DNA of 64,000 bases from Tetradesmus obliquus (GCA_030272155.1 CP126201.1:3260501-3324500); one strand, 5' to 3'. Shown: positions 1 to 12,473, numbered from the stretch's first letter. Notes: generated by a model from the sequence alone, not told the origin. Program-made: numbers and translations.

Positions 1-395
1 AGGAAGCTGCAGCATGCAGCATGCCGCCCTCTTGGCTGCTGCATGTGCAGAGCTCCAGCCATGCTCAGAACACGCTGGCAGCACACTGCCTGCTGCTGTT
101 AACGTTGCTGAGCGGTCCCAAGGCGCCACTGTGATCCATCTCAAGCGTTCACATGGATATACGGGTCTGGTTGACGCACTGAGCTGTAAGCAAAGCCTTG
201 GTGCCTGGTGGTGCCTGCTGCTGCAAGTGCTGCTGCTGCTCGACTACACTGCGAGCGCCGGCATAGCCGAACATGGTAGAAAGCTCAAACATTAACTAAT
301 CACAATAGCTGTATACACAGCAGCTGCATGCTGCAGCCGCCGAGTTTCCTGCCGAAGAAGGGGTGACTGCGCCATGCCCAGGCCACAGCACTCAC
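1..395 (-). other. RPL14 first intron (partial)
   Basis: This stretch follows the RPL14 donor and has no reading frame resembling the remainder of eL14. The plus-strand frame at 14-295 has no recognisable domain and is treated as chance. Confidence 0.55.
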
Positions 396-500
396 CCTGT
401 TCTGATCCACGACGTCTGTGATGACAACAAGCTTGCCATAGTCCTCGCCAAAGTTCACCAGGGCCACACGGCCGATCTCGACGTAGCGCTTGAACGGCAT
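396..500 (-). CDS. RPL14: 60S ribosomal protein L14 (eL14), first coding exon, partial
   Basis: This exon encodes the first 35 residues of eukaryotic ribosomal protein eL14, a component of the large cytosolic subunit. It starts [20 protein letters not shown] and ends VVDQNR, the conserved KOW-like start of the family. The ATG is at 500-498. A consensus GTGAGT donor follows at 395, exactly in phase 0. The rest of the protein (about 100 residues in the family) is not found between 395 and 1 on this strand, so the first intron runs off the window. Identity is confident from the N-terminus alone; gene length cannot be judged. The upstream neighbour, HSP33, is transcribed in the same direction and ends about 400 bp away. 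Confidence 0.9.
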
Positions 501-894
501 CCTGCTACCGCTGCTTAGCGCTTGCAAAGTATGCTTACCAAAAAGAGGGAGGCTTCTGCGGTTGCTGGTGCTTTTGTCGTTCAGACAGTAAGCGGTTTGA
601 GGCTGGTGTTTAGAACCTGCTGCGCTCTCGTTCACGATCAAGTAGTTTATTTCGTTTTTATTGTATTCGAACGCCTAAACATGAGTTGTGTAGCGTTTGT
701 GCTGCTGTAGACATTCGGTCCGCAGAGTTACGTCAAGTGCAGCCGGTGAAAGGGCTGCTTGCACTATAGCAAACGTCCTGAAGATGTATTAAGTTCAGTT
801 GTTACATTTGGGATTGGCACTGAGCCAACCACGCCACACCATCGCAGCTTGTGCCCCACCCCTGCTGGCAGCAGCAGCCTGAGGCTAGCCTGGC
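501..894. other. RPL14 upstream region / HSP33 3' flank
   Basis: No gene is visible here. It must hold the RPL14 promoter and 5' UTR and the HSP33 3' UTR, since both genes are on the minus strand. No TATA-like or other motif could be singled out with confidence. Confidence 0.4.
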
Positions 895-3800
895 TCACAC
901 ATACTGCATCACCTCTGCCTCAGAGAACTGGAACTGCTCATTGCACAGTTCGCAGGTCACCTGCATAACATTGAACAACAAGCAGGCAGGTTTGAGTAAG
1001 CAGGTGTCACCTGTTCTGGTTCCTACCGAGTTTCATGTGAGCACATGGCATGTGCTAGTTCAAAGCTCTCTAGAGGCAGCCGGAGCACTTTACCAGCTGA
1101 TGACCAGCTGATGCAGGCACCCAGCTGCAATCGTTTGCTTATGAAATGCAACAACAGTCCCTATTATGGTACCACCCAGGGCAGACAGGTGCGCACATCG
1201 CCCTGCCCCTGCATCACGCTTATCAGTGCCGCACCTCGACCTGCCCCTGCTCCTCCAGGATCGACTTCACCTCAGCAGCGCCTAAGGAGGCCACCGCCCG
1301 CAGCATGCGGCCCTTCAGTGCCTCAGCCTCGCAGGGGCCATACCTGCCAAGCAGCAAGAAGCAGCAACAGCAGCAGCCACCAGAATGTCAGCTACAATTC
1401 ACGAAGCAGCCTGTATGCTGGCATGATAAATGAGCCACGTCCCAGAACATGGAGGGTCTGTAGTCCGTTACCGCTACTGTAAGAAGCGTCAGCGATCCAA
1501 CCACTCACAGGTGCACGCAAACACAGGCGCAGAGGTGGAGGACCCTTGCCTCCCACACATACTGGATAGCACTGCAGGCCTCTAGTCAGCTGCCGCAGCG
1601 CTGGCCTCAAGATTCGCACCTGGGGATGATGGTGTCACCGCTGCTGCCGCCGCTGCCCAGCCCTGCCAGGATCTTGTCTGTGATCTCCTGCGGCGACAGG
1701 CCCTGGTTGAGCAGCTGCGTCATGCTGGGCATGCCTGTCAGGTTCTGCTCCAGCTGGTCCAGCGTCTCATCGGAGCAGAAGGGCAGCACCTGCAGCAGCA
1801 TGACAGCATGCACCCGTTGTCTAAGCGTTGAAGCAGGCATGAGGACATAAGGCTCTTGGGGCAAGGTCCCAAGCCATTGAAGGTGTCCACGGAAGGGTAG
1901 CGAGCGCAGCATGGACAGCTGTTTTGTTGACGCTTCAGTCAAGTCTCCGAGAGTGGTCACAACTGCGGCAAGCGAATTGCACCTGCACACACTGCCCACA
2001 AGCTGTGCACCCCCAGCGCTACTATCTTCATCTGACATCCATTGTGGGCACTGTAAAGCCGGCAACATTGCTCAAGAGACTTGAAAGCGGCTGCTGCACC
2101 AGAGCAAGTCCCCACCTGCACCAGGTAGCCTCCTGCTGACTTGACGCGCAGGTCCCTGCCGATGCACACGCCCAGCGCCAGGGCAGAGTTGGTCTGCTCA
2201 CTCTCAGCCTGCATGCGGCAGCCAATGAACCAGCGGCTGAATAACATCAACAGTGAAGTAGATTGGAGGTATGACAGCTGCTAGTGATGCATGCAGGTGA
2301 CGGGGTGACGCATCACAAAGTGCCTGGTCAGCGAAAACGCCACAAACTCAGCTGCTTTGCGGCCAATTGTGTGAACTTTATAGCAGCTGCAAAGCCACCA
2401 GTGCATGGAACTGCTGCAAGGCGATTTCCTGCTCACCAGGTATGTAGCCAGGTCTTCTGCAACCTCCCCTGACACGATGTTTACTATGCCTGTGTACGGC
2501 CGCGGCTGCCCTGGGTGTGTGCGCGTGACACACAGCTGGCCTGCAGAGGCATGAGCAAGCGGGGTTATGTTGAGGAGGGTAGTCACATACTCGACAACCC
2601 CTGCGCGATGAGCTTACCATAGATTAAGAACCGCTGGAACACGCATTGCACATGCTGCAGTCGCTGCCACATCTGCTGTTGTCAGAACGGCAGCAGTGTA
2701 ACAGGATTACAACAACAGCCGCAGTGAGCCTGACCACCTTCTGTGCCATGAGCGCATCTTCACATAGACAGCTGCAACCGCTGCTGTCACTGCTGCTGCC
2801 TCAAGTTGCTGCTGCTTGCTGCTGCCTCACCTTGCCCGACTGCTGCGCCCACGTTCAGCTTGCCATCTGGCCGCAGCGGCGGGTCTGCTGCTGGGTTGCC
2901 CACCCTGCCCTTAACCTGGCCCTTGGTGTCTGCAACTGCTAGGATGCTGCCCAGTGGCCCATCACCCTTGAACTGGATCTAAAGCAGAAAAAGGCAACAA
3001 TGCATTAGGCACATGTTCCCCTGTGGCGGCCAGTGGCCAATGCCAGGCGGATGTACAGCTTTGGCTCTCAAGCTTGCAACAGCACAGAAGCGCAGGCAAC
3101 AGCAGGTGTCGACAGGCATTTGCTTGCATCTGACACAGCTCATCCACCTTCAGCAGAACGCATATGGCCGTCAAGCTTTACACATACAGTTGACAACAGG
3201 GCTGGTGTTTAGCCTGCGTGCACACTGTACCTGTATCTGCTCCTCCTCTTTTCTGTACGCGCCCAGCAGCGCAGCGCCCAGCAGTGTGCGGCCCAGCGCT
3301 GCTGTTGCTGTGGGTGCTGTCTTGTGCCTGTCCATAGCCTGCAATGCCACAAAACACATGTTGGTGCGTCAGTGATACTGCTGCTGCCAGCTGCTTCAGA
3401 GGCTGATGCATGCTGGTACCGGTCAGACTTGCAGACCCTTTGCAGTGCCTCCCAAGCTAGGCTGGCATGCTCATATGCAGACAAATACGAAGCAGCTGTT
3501 CACTAGCCAAGTTCCAGCTGCAGCTGCCAGCACAACACCAAGAAGCACTACCACAAAACTTTCAGCTGGTGGTCACGCACTTAACTGCGCATGTGGTGCT
3601 CGCAGTGACAAATAAAGCCAGCACCAGGCTCACCTCCTGCACTAGGTGCGTGCCTTGCAGGACTAGGACTGCGACTTCACCCAAATCAGACAGGCTGCAG
3701 TGCAAAACACCATTCTGCTTCAGCGCCTGCCACTGAGTCATCACGGTGGCCACTTATAGCAGCTGCAGCTTCAGGGTAATTGCAACAGTATTTGACAGAG

Positions 3801-4055
3801 TGGCAGTAGGCAGCACTCTGCTATAGACAACTGCATGTGCAGCTAGCCCCGCTGAAGTTGCCTGTGTGCAGGCTGCTGCTGCTGAATGTGAGGCCACCAA
3901 ACACACCTTCGCAGAAGCACATCCTCTTGTTGCTGTGCTTGGCATGTTACTGCTCTGAAGGATCGTGGTCGTATTGTTTGCACAGGAGCCAGGCTCTGCA
4001 GTTTCCGCATTGCTAGCCCACGAGCCATGCTGGGTGCAATTTGCCGGGCAGCCAT
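895..4055 (-). CDS. HSP33: HSP33 redox-regulated chaperone, organelle-targeted, nine exons
   Basis: This is an HslO/Hsp33-family holdase, activated by oxidation through a C-terminal zinc site. Exons (minus): 4055-3921, 3726-3634, 3338-3231, 2978-2831, 2540-2437, 2208-2116, 1789-1620, 1343-1235, 960-895. All phases agree and give 341 residues. The first exon ([18 protein letters not shown]...) looks like an organellar transit peptide. The core shows [64 protein letters not shown] and [11 protein letters not shown], all Hsp33 hallmarks. The C-terminus has [13 protein letters not shown] and then VTCELC. Only three of the four classical zinc cysteines are visible: the bacterial CxC is a single Cys, as I recall for eukaryotic Hsp33s. 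The exon 1 donor (GAT|GTGCTT) is weak but is the only one keeping frame. Plastid versus mitochondrion is not decidable here. Confidence 0.9.
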
Positions 4056-4360
4056 GGTGCGATTTGCAGCTGCGATGCGGGGCACTGAAAAACTGTGACA
4101 CCAAGAACAGTTTTCGTCCATAACCCAGCACAAAACAGCCTTATGGTTGCAGGTGTCCAGTCTGTTCGTCACATGGCTGTTGTTTGTGGTCTGGGAGTGC
4201 GGGTGTGTAGAGTGCACTGCACGTCTTCACGCGCAGCTCGTACACGGCAGCGTAAAACTATGGTTTTATGCGTGTGACTGTTGAACTATGTGCGAGTGTT
4301 CAGTGACTTGCGTGCTTGACCGTTTGACCTTGTTGCAGCAGCTGCAATTTTTCACACAGG

Positions 4361-6458
4361 ATGCCGAGCAGCTTGCAGCACAGCAACCAGCACCTGGAAA
4401 GCGTCAGCCCCTCAAAGCAGGCACAAGGTATGAGCTGTTTTGTGCCAAGGGGCCCTTCATGGCGGCCGGGCCCGAGCAATTGCTGTCCAACATGAAGGCA
4501 CTCAGGTCACAGATGCGTGCCTGTCCAAAACACTTGCAGGTGTAAATCGCCAAATGTATGACCAGCTTAAGCAGCAGGTACAGCACATGAAGCTGGACCA
4601 GCAGGAGTTCTACGCCGTCAAAGCAAAGCAAAAGGAGGTATGCATCATACCAACGCACTGATTGCCAGCTTGCTCAAGCAAAGCACATCTCCCAATTCAA
4701 AACTACAACGCTCAACTATCTGCCTCTGTGATGCAGCTGGAGACCGTGGCACTGCTGCAGCAGAAGCTGCAATATGAGCAGCAACTAGACAGTCAGCAGC
4801 AGGAGACCCTGGCACTGCAGACCCGCTTGAAGCACAGTGTCGAACGTGCCAGCAAGCTGCGGCAGCATTTTGAAAAGTAAGATTGCTGGTCACAACAGTG
4901 TCAAATGCTTCAGGTACTCAGCTCGTTGCATTGCTGACAGCTGTTCAACACGAGCAACAGCTGGCCGCGCTGCATGCTTCACACATGCTGTGCACGCAAA
5001 AGACAGTACACTACGGTACTGCTGATCGCTGCACACATGCTTGCAGGGATAAGAAGGTGCTCACTCAGCAGGCAGAGAGGTTGCAGGATGCACTGGCACA
5101 GATTGAGCAGCTGCACATGGAGCAGCTGGCTGCCAAGGACTCAGCCCATCTGCAGCAGCTACATGACATCCGGTCAGAGCTTGAGCAGCGCCAGCAAGAA
5201 TGGGTGGGTGCTGCCTGCAGGGTCAGCACATGCCCACGGCTGTGGTATCCTTTACACAGGGCTCTCATGGGTGGCTTGTGATTGACCGTCTATTGCTGCA
5301 CAGAGCATAGTCGCTGAATCTGGCAGTAGCATCTGCATGACCATGGTGCCTTGCTGTGTTGCCGATCTCCTGCAGGCTGAGGAGAAGCAGGCCCTGCAGC
5401 GCAAGCAGGAGGCAGTCATGACTGAGGTTGAGGAGTGGTCGCAGGGAGAAGTGGAGGCGGTCAAAGCTGCAGCGGCTGCACGTGTGCAACAAGCAGAGCA
5501 GTCAGCAGCGCAATTGTGAGCAGACGCAGGCTGGCACGCTGCTCATGCAGTCATGTGAGCAGCTGGCTGCTGTCATGCGACATCACATCGTTTCAACACG
5601 GTAAATAGTGCCACCTGCTTTGGCGTGTTTTCTTAATACTCTGACACAACTGCTTGGCCGACTGCAACCGTGCATCGTGATGCACTTTGCTGAATAGCTG
5701 GCATGCTTGTTTGGTGCTGGCGCAGGAAGGAGGGCCACCAGGAATCGGCGGCAGACCTTGAGGTAGTAATGCAGCAGCTATCCAGGGCGCAGCAGCAGTT
5801 GCAGGCAGCTCACGGCGACCTGCAAGCTCAAAGCCAGCAAGCAGAAGTTGCAGCCCAGCAGGCAGCAGCAACCACAAGTCAACTGCAGCAGCAGCTAGAG
5901 GCAGCTGAGCAGAAGCTGCAACACAAACAGCGCTTCTGGGCACAGGAGATGCAGCGTGTGAAGCAACAAATGCAGCAGCAGCTGCATGTGACAGCGCGTG
6001 AGCAGGATGCCAAGGTAAGGATGTTGAGACTGGCACGCGTTCGAATTCAGCCGCACTGTACTGCCAGCAGCAATCCCGTGCACTGACATTGCGTGGGTCA
6101 GGCGATAAATAGAACCGTGTTACGACATGCTGCGCAGCCCAGTCTGTGCGTTCTGTATGATAGCGGCGCCGACAGTCTTCATCAGCTGATGGCACCTGCG
6201 GCTTCCCTCGCCTGATTGCTGAGGGGCTATCATAAGCGTTTTTCTGCCTCGTGACACAATGTGTTGCGCTGATGCTTCACTCACTTGCACCAGGTGTGCC
6301 AGATTCAGGCGCAGCACGCACTGCAGCTGGACGCAGTGCATGTGAAGCTGCAGGGGGTGCTCGCCAAGAAAGATGCGACCATTGCCGCTCTGCGAGCTGA
6401 GCTGGACGCGACAATGATGCAGCTGCAGCACGTAGGCAACGCACTCCTTGACGGGTAA
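4361..6458 (+). CDS. Coiled-coil protein of unknown function, seven exons
   Basis: Exons 4361-4427, 4540-4637, 4737-4876, 5047-5203, 5376-5515, 5726-6014 and 6294-6458 join in perfect phase to a 351-residue protein. It is almost entirely heptad-like and rich in Gln, Ala, Leu and Glu (for example QLKQQVQHMKLDQQEF, LLQQKLQYEQQLDSQQQET, LQQLHDIRSELEQRQQEW). The C-terminus reads HVKLQGVLAKKDATIAALRA, a style seen in centriolar and ciliary coiled-coil proteins, but I cannot assign a family. The start was chosen because ATG at 4361 gives the phase-1 donor needed by exon 2; a longer upstream frame from 4288 does not splice in phase. Exon 1 is the least certain. The stop is TAA. Confidence 0.7.
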
Positions 6459-6819
6459 CTGCAGCTGTGGTCAGCAGCTGTAGCTTCAGGCTGTGTAGCA
6501 GGCATTCTTGGACCAGCAGATGACGTGCTGGCAGCAGCGGTACAGTTTGTATTGCTTCTGCCGATCTACGCTCCTGTTAATCTAGATCATGTCATCGTTG
6601 AACCGGGAATATGGCATAGACAGTGTGCTTGCCATGTAGACCACGGCATTCCTCCGCTTCTTGCAAAATGCGTTCCATGTCAGCCCAAGGGTGCAGGGGT
6701 TCGGGGTGGGTGTGTTCAAGCTGATGATGGGCATACAAGCAGGCAACTGCACTGCCAGGTACCAGTTGATGAGTTGTTCACTGTGTATTGAGTAGTAAGT
6801 TGCTGTTTGAAGAGTCAGG

Positions 6820-9565
6820 ATGACCGCGACAGTGCAGCAATCGCAGCTTGAGTGCCCTGAGCAGCTCGTTCGCAACATAGCGCAGCTGGTGGTCAAAGAT
6901 GACCCTCCTGGCAATCGCTTGCTACATTTGGTAGCTCTGTGCGGCGTGTGTAAGCGCTGGCGACAGGAGCTGTGCCGGGAGGTGCTGCTGCCTGTAGCCT
7001 TCGATGGTGCAGACAATGCGGGTGTTCCAAGCAGACAGGCAACAGTGACACGCTTTAGAAAGACGGACGTGGCCCATAAGCGCGCAACTTTCCTTGGCGC
7101 GAGCAAGCTGCTGACAGGTGGGCTGCCTGACTTCTGCTGATGCTTTATGGAATGCCTGGTTTGCTTTTCAGCTGTAATTTTTCAATCCGTGTCTATCAGC
7201 TGAGCCATGGCTGTGTACGGCCCAGTTCTCGGCGAGGTCGGCATGAAGCGCCGCGAGCACCCCAAACGAGGCTTTCACGGTGCACTTTTTGTACTTAATC
7301 AGAATTCAAATATTTTATACGCGCGGCCTCTGCGCCGCAGGGCGTGTAGTGCATGGTAATCCGCCCTGTGCTGGCACTTGGGTAGCACTTTCTGATGATT
7401 CACCCTCTGCGTTGGCTGCCCACCCGCTGCCCTCCCTTGATTCCAGGCTACTCGGACCTCACTCTATCAGGGGAGGCTGTCACTGATGAGGTCCTGCTGA
7501 ATATCTCCCGCACAAATGGAGCAAACCTGATCAGTGTGAAGCTGCTCGGCACAACTGCAGTCACGGATGAAGGCATTACAGCGTTGGTGAGCAGCGCTCC
7601 ACTGCTCAAAGTGTTCATGATGGAAGATGCTGGGCGGGGCGTTGCAGGCACATTTGTGCCTGCCATCCTGCAGTCCTGCAAGCAGCTGGAGTCCCTGCAC
7701 ATCGAAGGTGCAGAAGGCTTCGCCTGGCAACAGCTGCAGCAAACTGGCGCATGGTGGCAGCCGCTGCGTGCCCCTGCAGCCGCAGTGGACAGCCAGACCG
7801 CAGCAGCTGCAGCCACCAGCGGCCATGCTGGCGCAAGCAGCAGCCGCCAGGCGCCGTCGCAGCAGCAGCAGCAGCAGCTGGCTACTGTGGGCTCCGGACC
7901 CAGCAGCAGCGCAGACGGCGCTAGCGTGCAGCAGCATGCGCTGCGGCAGCGGTGCCACCTGCGCATCAGCAGCGATGCTTCAGACAGTCTGAGTGATGAG
8001 GACGAGGGCTGCTTCAGTGACGATGGCAGTCTTGGCGCAGCAAGCGACTCCACAAGCATCAGCGTGCCAGCAGCAGCTACAGCAGCGCTGGCGGAGCAGC
8101 TGCAGCACAGCTCCCTGCAAGAGGAGGCAGGCGGCAGCCGGCAAGCAGGCCTGCTGCTGCAGCAGGTCCAGCAGCCGCCACATCAGCAGCAGCAGGAGGC
8201 AGCAGCTGAGCCGCAGCAACTCGTGGTGCCGCAGCAGCGGCGCAGCTTGTTATGCCACACTGCGCTGCGCCGGCTGCACGTGCGCTTTGCTGCTGTAGAC
8301 AGCCTCGTGCCGCTGCTGGAGCGCTGCCCCGGGCTGACTGAGCTGCAGCTGGATGGCCCGGCGCTCAACATCCAGGCTGCTGCTGCTGCCTGCCCGAACG
8401 TCAAGCGGCTGGCCTTCCTGGTGGGCAGCCCAGTGGAGCTCGATGCAGCGCTGTTCTATTTGAATGGCATGAGCTGCCTGAGAGGGCTGGAGCTGGAGGT
8501 GAAGGGCATGATGCTCAGCACTGAGCAGCTGCGGGTGAGTGTGTGTCTTGAAGCAGGGATGGGGTGTTGCTGCGCATGTATGATTTTACTACATACTGCG
8601 AGGTGCTGAAGGGTTTTGAGCTGCTAGCGCCGTTTTGATCCCTTCAGCCCCTCATACCATGCTGTCAGATTGTTAGTGCCGATAGTATCAGTAGTGATGT
8701 CCACAGGTGCAGGCTGAGCACTAGCAGTCGCCGCAGCGGAGCATGCAGCTACCATATGCAGCTCTTGCCAGCAGAGCAAGCCAACCCGTGCACCTGCAAT
8801 CACTTTTAAACGTCTGTATCATCTGCCTCACGTGCACCTCATGTGCCTCTGCAGGTGATCGGCATGCTGCCACTGCGCGAGCTGTCGCTGGACAGCCACG
8901 CGTACCGGCAGCAGCCCAGCATGCCGCGCCCGCAGTTCAGCCACCTGGACAACGAGGGCGTGAAGGGCCTGGTGGACAGCATCTGCAGTCGCATGCGCAG
9001 CGGTGAGCCATGCTTGCGCGCAGCAGACATATAGCGCTGCACAGCCTCGGCTTGCTTACATCGTGGCACTGTGTTGCTGCGTGCTACTGTGCTGACAGGG
9101 TGCCGTGGCACGGCTGTTGATGTGCGCTGCACCTGCGGTATTGGTTGCAGCGCAGCAGTGTAGTGCTGACCCTGCTGGTGCGGCAGTAGCATGTGGCAGC
9201 TGGGCCTGCTGCTCTGCGTCCTGGCTGAGCCCGACGCGACACTCCTGCTTTTGTTTCCTGTCTCTGGTCTCTGTCTTCTGCTGACCGCGGTCCATGCTTG
9301 TTCCTTCTTCATCGCAGACATGATGCCCCTCAAGCTGAGCCTTTGCGGCGCGACCGCGCTCAAGCAGGAGGCCGTATCAGCGCTGCTGCGGCTGCCGATG
9401 CTCACCGCCATCGACACCGGCGGCTGCATCAAGCTCACGCCGATGGACCGCATGCGGCTGGTGGCTAAGGTGAAGGCTGGGCAGGGCATGATGGATAATA
9501 GGGCGGGCGGCGGCGGCTCGAGCGCGCTGGCGTCGCTACGCGTGGCGCACGCGCACGCGCTGTGA
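6820..9565 (+). CDS. F-box-like / leucine-rich repeat protein, four exons
   Basis: Exons 6820-7117, 7447-8534, 8855-9002 and 9318-9565 give 593 residues in consistent phase (1, 0, 1). Residues about 10-60 resemble an F-box: LECPEQLVRNIAQLVVKDDP then ALCGVCKRWRQEL. The rest carries irregular AMN1-type leucine-rich repeats (VTDEVLLNISRTNGANLISV, VTDEGITALVSSAPLL, LPLRELSLD, PLKLSLCGAT). A low-complexity insert of Gln, Ala and Ser with an acidic patch (SDEDEG) lies around residues 200-320. Such proteins usually select substrates for SCF ubiquitin ligases, which is an inference here. It is not a close paralog of the LRR array that follows. The stop is TGA at 9563-9565. Confidence 0.75.
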
Positions 9566-11646
9566 GCGGCGATGTGTGCGGTGCGTGGTTCTGGTGCATC
9601 GTGCGGTGCTGCCAATTTGCAGGGCAGGCAGGGATGGTGGCAGTGGGTGGGTTTGGATGAAAAGGAGGGGAGCAGTGGGTGTTGAGTAGTCGGGCGCAGC
9701 AGCTGCTGGGGTTGGCTGGTGAGGGGTTGTGCTGTATTGAGTTGTCCATCTGACAGCCATGAGCATGCTTGCTAGCATGTCGAGCAGGAGCTGCGCTGTG
9801 GCTGTTCATGCCGGTTAAGCGTCCCCGCGGCTGCTACGTTGTACTAGTGCTTTGCTATGTTGTCGGAGGTGGTTGCGCAGCTATCTGTTTCGTTCGTCTC
9901 CTTTAGTTGCGTGGGTGAGGTTTGCGACAGCCGGCGGCACCTGCTGTCATGCTTTGTTGGCAGGGGTGCATCAAGTCTGTCGCCGCCCGTGTGCAGTTTC
10001 AGCATTGCGTGGCAGCATGTAGTGCTGCTGTCAGCTGTAGCTGTGATCAACCAGAATGTGCTCCGCTGTTTTGAGGTGGTGAAGGCAGTCGAGTGTGTTG
10101 TGTGCAGCGCCTCCTGTGCGTGCAGGCTCTGTTCCCACCTGCAGCAATTTGCTGCCAGCGGTGGTGAAGGAAGGGGCAGTGGTGGCTTACTCATAGACCG
10201 ACATGTGTTGCGCATTGCTGGGGGCGAGGCCAAGTCAAGGTAGCGATGCTATGCGCAAGCCATGTCCGCCTTTGCAGCTCTTGTAGCAGCCAATCCAGCA
10301 ATCACAGTCATTGGTTGTTCAGCGCCGTTGCATATTGTTGTCTTGGCCTCATGTGCAGACTTGCATGTGTGCATGCGGCCCTGCCACTGACAGGGGAGGG
10401 GGGTGCCTGTGTGCGCCTAGCTTCCTATCAGCAACATTGCATGGGTGTGCCTATGATGCAGCTGCACGTGTGTGCTGTTGGCTCGTGTCAGCTGCTGTGC
10501 CAGCGGCTGGCTGTGCCTCCTGCATCTGGTCGGGCTGTCAACCCTTCTTAGCACAGCAGCAACCAGTGATATCAGGAATCTATCATGTCTGATTTCAACT
10601 GGGTTTGGATGCCAGTGTGCACTTGCTGCTGGCACAGCTGCTGGTGTTGTTATTCGCTGCCTGGCAGACGAACGTCGGTGTGCAAGCCATCAGGTGTGCG
10701 TGGTGCTTCGGCAGGGGTGGGGAAGGTCATCTTGCTTCGCGCTACTCAACGGTGATGGCTTACAAGCTTTGCCCTGCTGACTGCTGACGGATGGATGAAG
10801 AAGCAACAGCGTAGTTTTGATGTTCTGATGATGGCCCTATCGGCTCTCAGACCAGTGTTGCGGTCAGCATGCTATGCAGCGGCAGCAAAGAAGCACTGCA
10901 GACAGACTTTGGTCTGCAGGATGGACTCCTTTTTGAAAGTGACTGAACAATGTGTGAGGCCGTGTGGTCTGACATGCAGCTGGCAGATCTGCAGCGAGTG
11001 GGGTATTCAACAGTGTTCTGAGGGGGCCGGATGCTGCAACATGTGTCGACAACCTTGTCAAAAAGGTTGTTGCATTGCTGTGGCAGTAACAACAAGCACC
11101 TGACATGAGCATGGTGCCAGGTGTATAGAAAGAAGTCTGAAGGATCTGGGGTGACAATGTTTTTCGTGACGGAGGGGGTGTGGTGGCGGCTGTATGGCAG
11201 AGGGTCTCGTCTGGTTCCCCGGCAGTGACGCAGCGCAGCTGTGGTCTGTATTTCTTACTGTGTATGTATGTTACAGCTTTGTCGTAAATTGACAGCTTTA
11301 GGCATGGTAAATGCACAACTGCGCACCTTCAAGCAATGCTGGTACAGAAGCCTTTGTTGACCACGTCTTTGGTGTGCATCACATGCGTGTGCTACAGACG
11401 TGTGGCTGCACCAAAATCTTGTTGGGTGTGCGGTGCGGATTTGTAATGCAGGACGTGACGCGCAACTCACATGTTTCCACCACGGCGTTGGCATTCAAAG
11501 GTTAAAGGCTGCCTGTAACCTGCCTAGAACAAGTGGCAACGACTCGTTGCAGCCGGTGCTGATCTCAATGCCTGAAAGTTATTTAGATTATACATTGAAT
11601 CCGGCGGTCAAAGGCTCTGTGTGTTGCCAGCGCGCCGACTCAGCAT
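9566..11646. other. 2-kb stretch without a recognisable gene
   Basis: Several open frames of 60-130 codons exist (for example 9857-10243 plus), but none has a domain, a matching splice partner or a composition unlike random frames in this GC- and CAG-rich DNA. Part is probably the 3' UTR of the F-box/LRR gene. The right end abuts a transposon insertion. Confidence 0.5.
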
Positions 11647-11654
11647 GGCAGGTC
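11647..11654. repeat. Left target-site duplication of the hAT-like element
   Basis: GGCAGGTC lies immediately outside the left inverted repeat and is identical to 12193-12200. Confidence 0.85.
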
Positions 11655-12192
11655 CAGGGGTGTGCCTTTTCAGTGTTTTGGGGGTCCGTGAAAGCAATTT
11701 CACTGAAAAAATTGACATTTTCAGTAATTTCACCTTGAAAGTGAAAAATTGAAAAGGCAGGCAGGCGGGAGTTTTGTTGCACTGCTATATGGCTGCTCGT
11801 CGCTCTTACTTCGCACATACAAGCATTCGTACTAGTACGAAGACATAGATATCGATGGTTGCTCGTTACTTGGAGAGAGCAGGCAGTGCTGGCTGTTGCA
11901 AGAGCTGTTGACAGTAGCAGCAGTGCTGGCAGCAGGGAGGGTGTGAGCTACATGGCACAACGTACTCTGTAACAAATGATCGACACCTTTCAAGCGTCGA
12001 ATGTACTATTAGGCTCTATTAGAGGTGCCTGCAGCTGCTGTAGCTGCTGCAGCAAGGGTGCAGCAGTGGTAAAACACCCTTTTCATTTTTACAGTCATGC
12101 GCAGTGGAGGGTCACGTCGATGAAATTTTCAGTGTAATCTCAGTGAAATTTTCATGGGTTGCAATTTGGAAAAGTGAAACGGCACACCCCTG
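11655..12192. mobile_element. Non-autonomous hAT-type element (MITE-like), 538 bp
   Basis: The two ends are perfect 12-bp inverted repeats: CAGGGGTGTGCC at 11655-11666 and its complement at 12181-12192. Inside them the complementarity continues imperfectly for about 45 more bases (TTTCA... and AATTTCACTGA motifs). The element is flanked by an exact 8-bp direct repeat, GGCAGGTC. Eight-bp target duplications and CAGGG... termini are hallmarks of the hAT superfamily. No transposase frame is present, so it must have been mobilised in trans. It sits about 280 bp upstream of the first LRR gene and may contribute to its promoter. The A/T-rich ends contrast with the GC-rich surroundings. Confidence 0.85.
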
Positions 12193-12200
12193 GGCAGGTC
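12193..12200. repeat. Right target-site duplication of the hAT-like element
   Basis: GGCAGGTC lies immediately outside the right inverted repeat and is identical to 11647-11654. Confidence 0.85.
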
Positions 12201-12219
12201 TTGCTGTACCCTGCACCCT
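12201..12219 (+). promoter_or_regulatory. 19-bp motif shared upstream of LRR genes A and C
   Basis: TTGCTGTACCCTGCACCCT occurs here and identically at 19376-19394, about 260 bp before the inferred start of each gene. A degenerate version (GTACCCTATACCCTTGG) lies at 16028 upstream of gene B. It is either a conserved promoter element or simply part of the duplicated unit; the sequence cannot separate these. Confidence 0.45.
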
Positions 12220-12473
12220 CGTGTTGCAAGGTGCTGCAGGGTGTCTGCTCGTGCAAACACTCTGCATAGGTAGCCTTTCCGTCGAACGCTCCAAAGATCT
12301 TATTCTTATTTCTATGTTGTCTACGGTGGTTGTAAGCTGTCGCGCGCGCAGAAAAGTATTGAGTGTGTGACTTCCATCTGAATCGGCAGCACGGGGCACT
12401 TCACGCCGGAACGCCGCCATTGAGGGCTCTTTGAACAACTATCAACGCTGTGTTTTAATACAGCAGGTTCAGC

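Noticed and set aside
1-395. Second exon of RPL14 within the window
   Set aside because: No minus-strand frame here resembles the remainder of eL14.
4288-4545. Alternative start of the coiled-coil gene at 4288 (LQFFTQDAEQLAAQQ frame)
   Set aside because: It gives phase 2 or 0 at the available donors, while exon 2 needs phase 1; ATG at 4361 in another frame fits exactly.
9857-10243. 128-codon plus-strand frame after the F-box/LRR gene
   Set aside because: No domain, no splice partners, and composition like other chance frames; probably 3' UTR.
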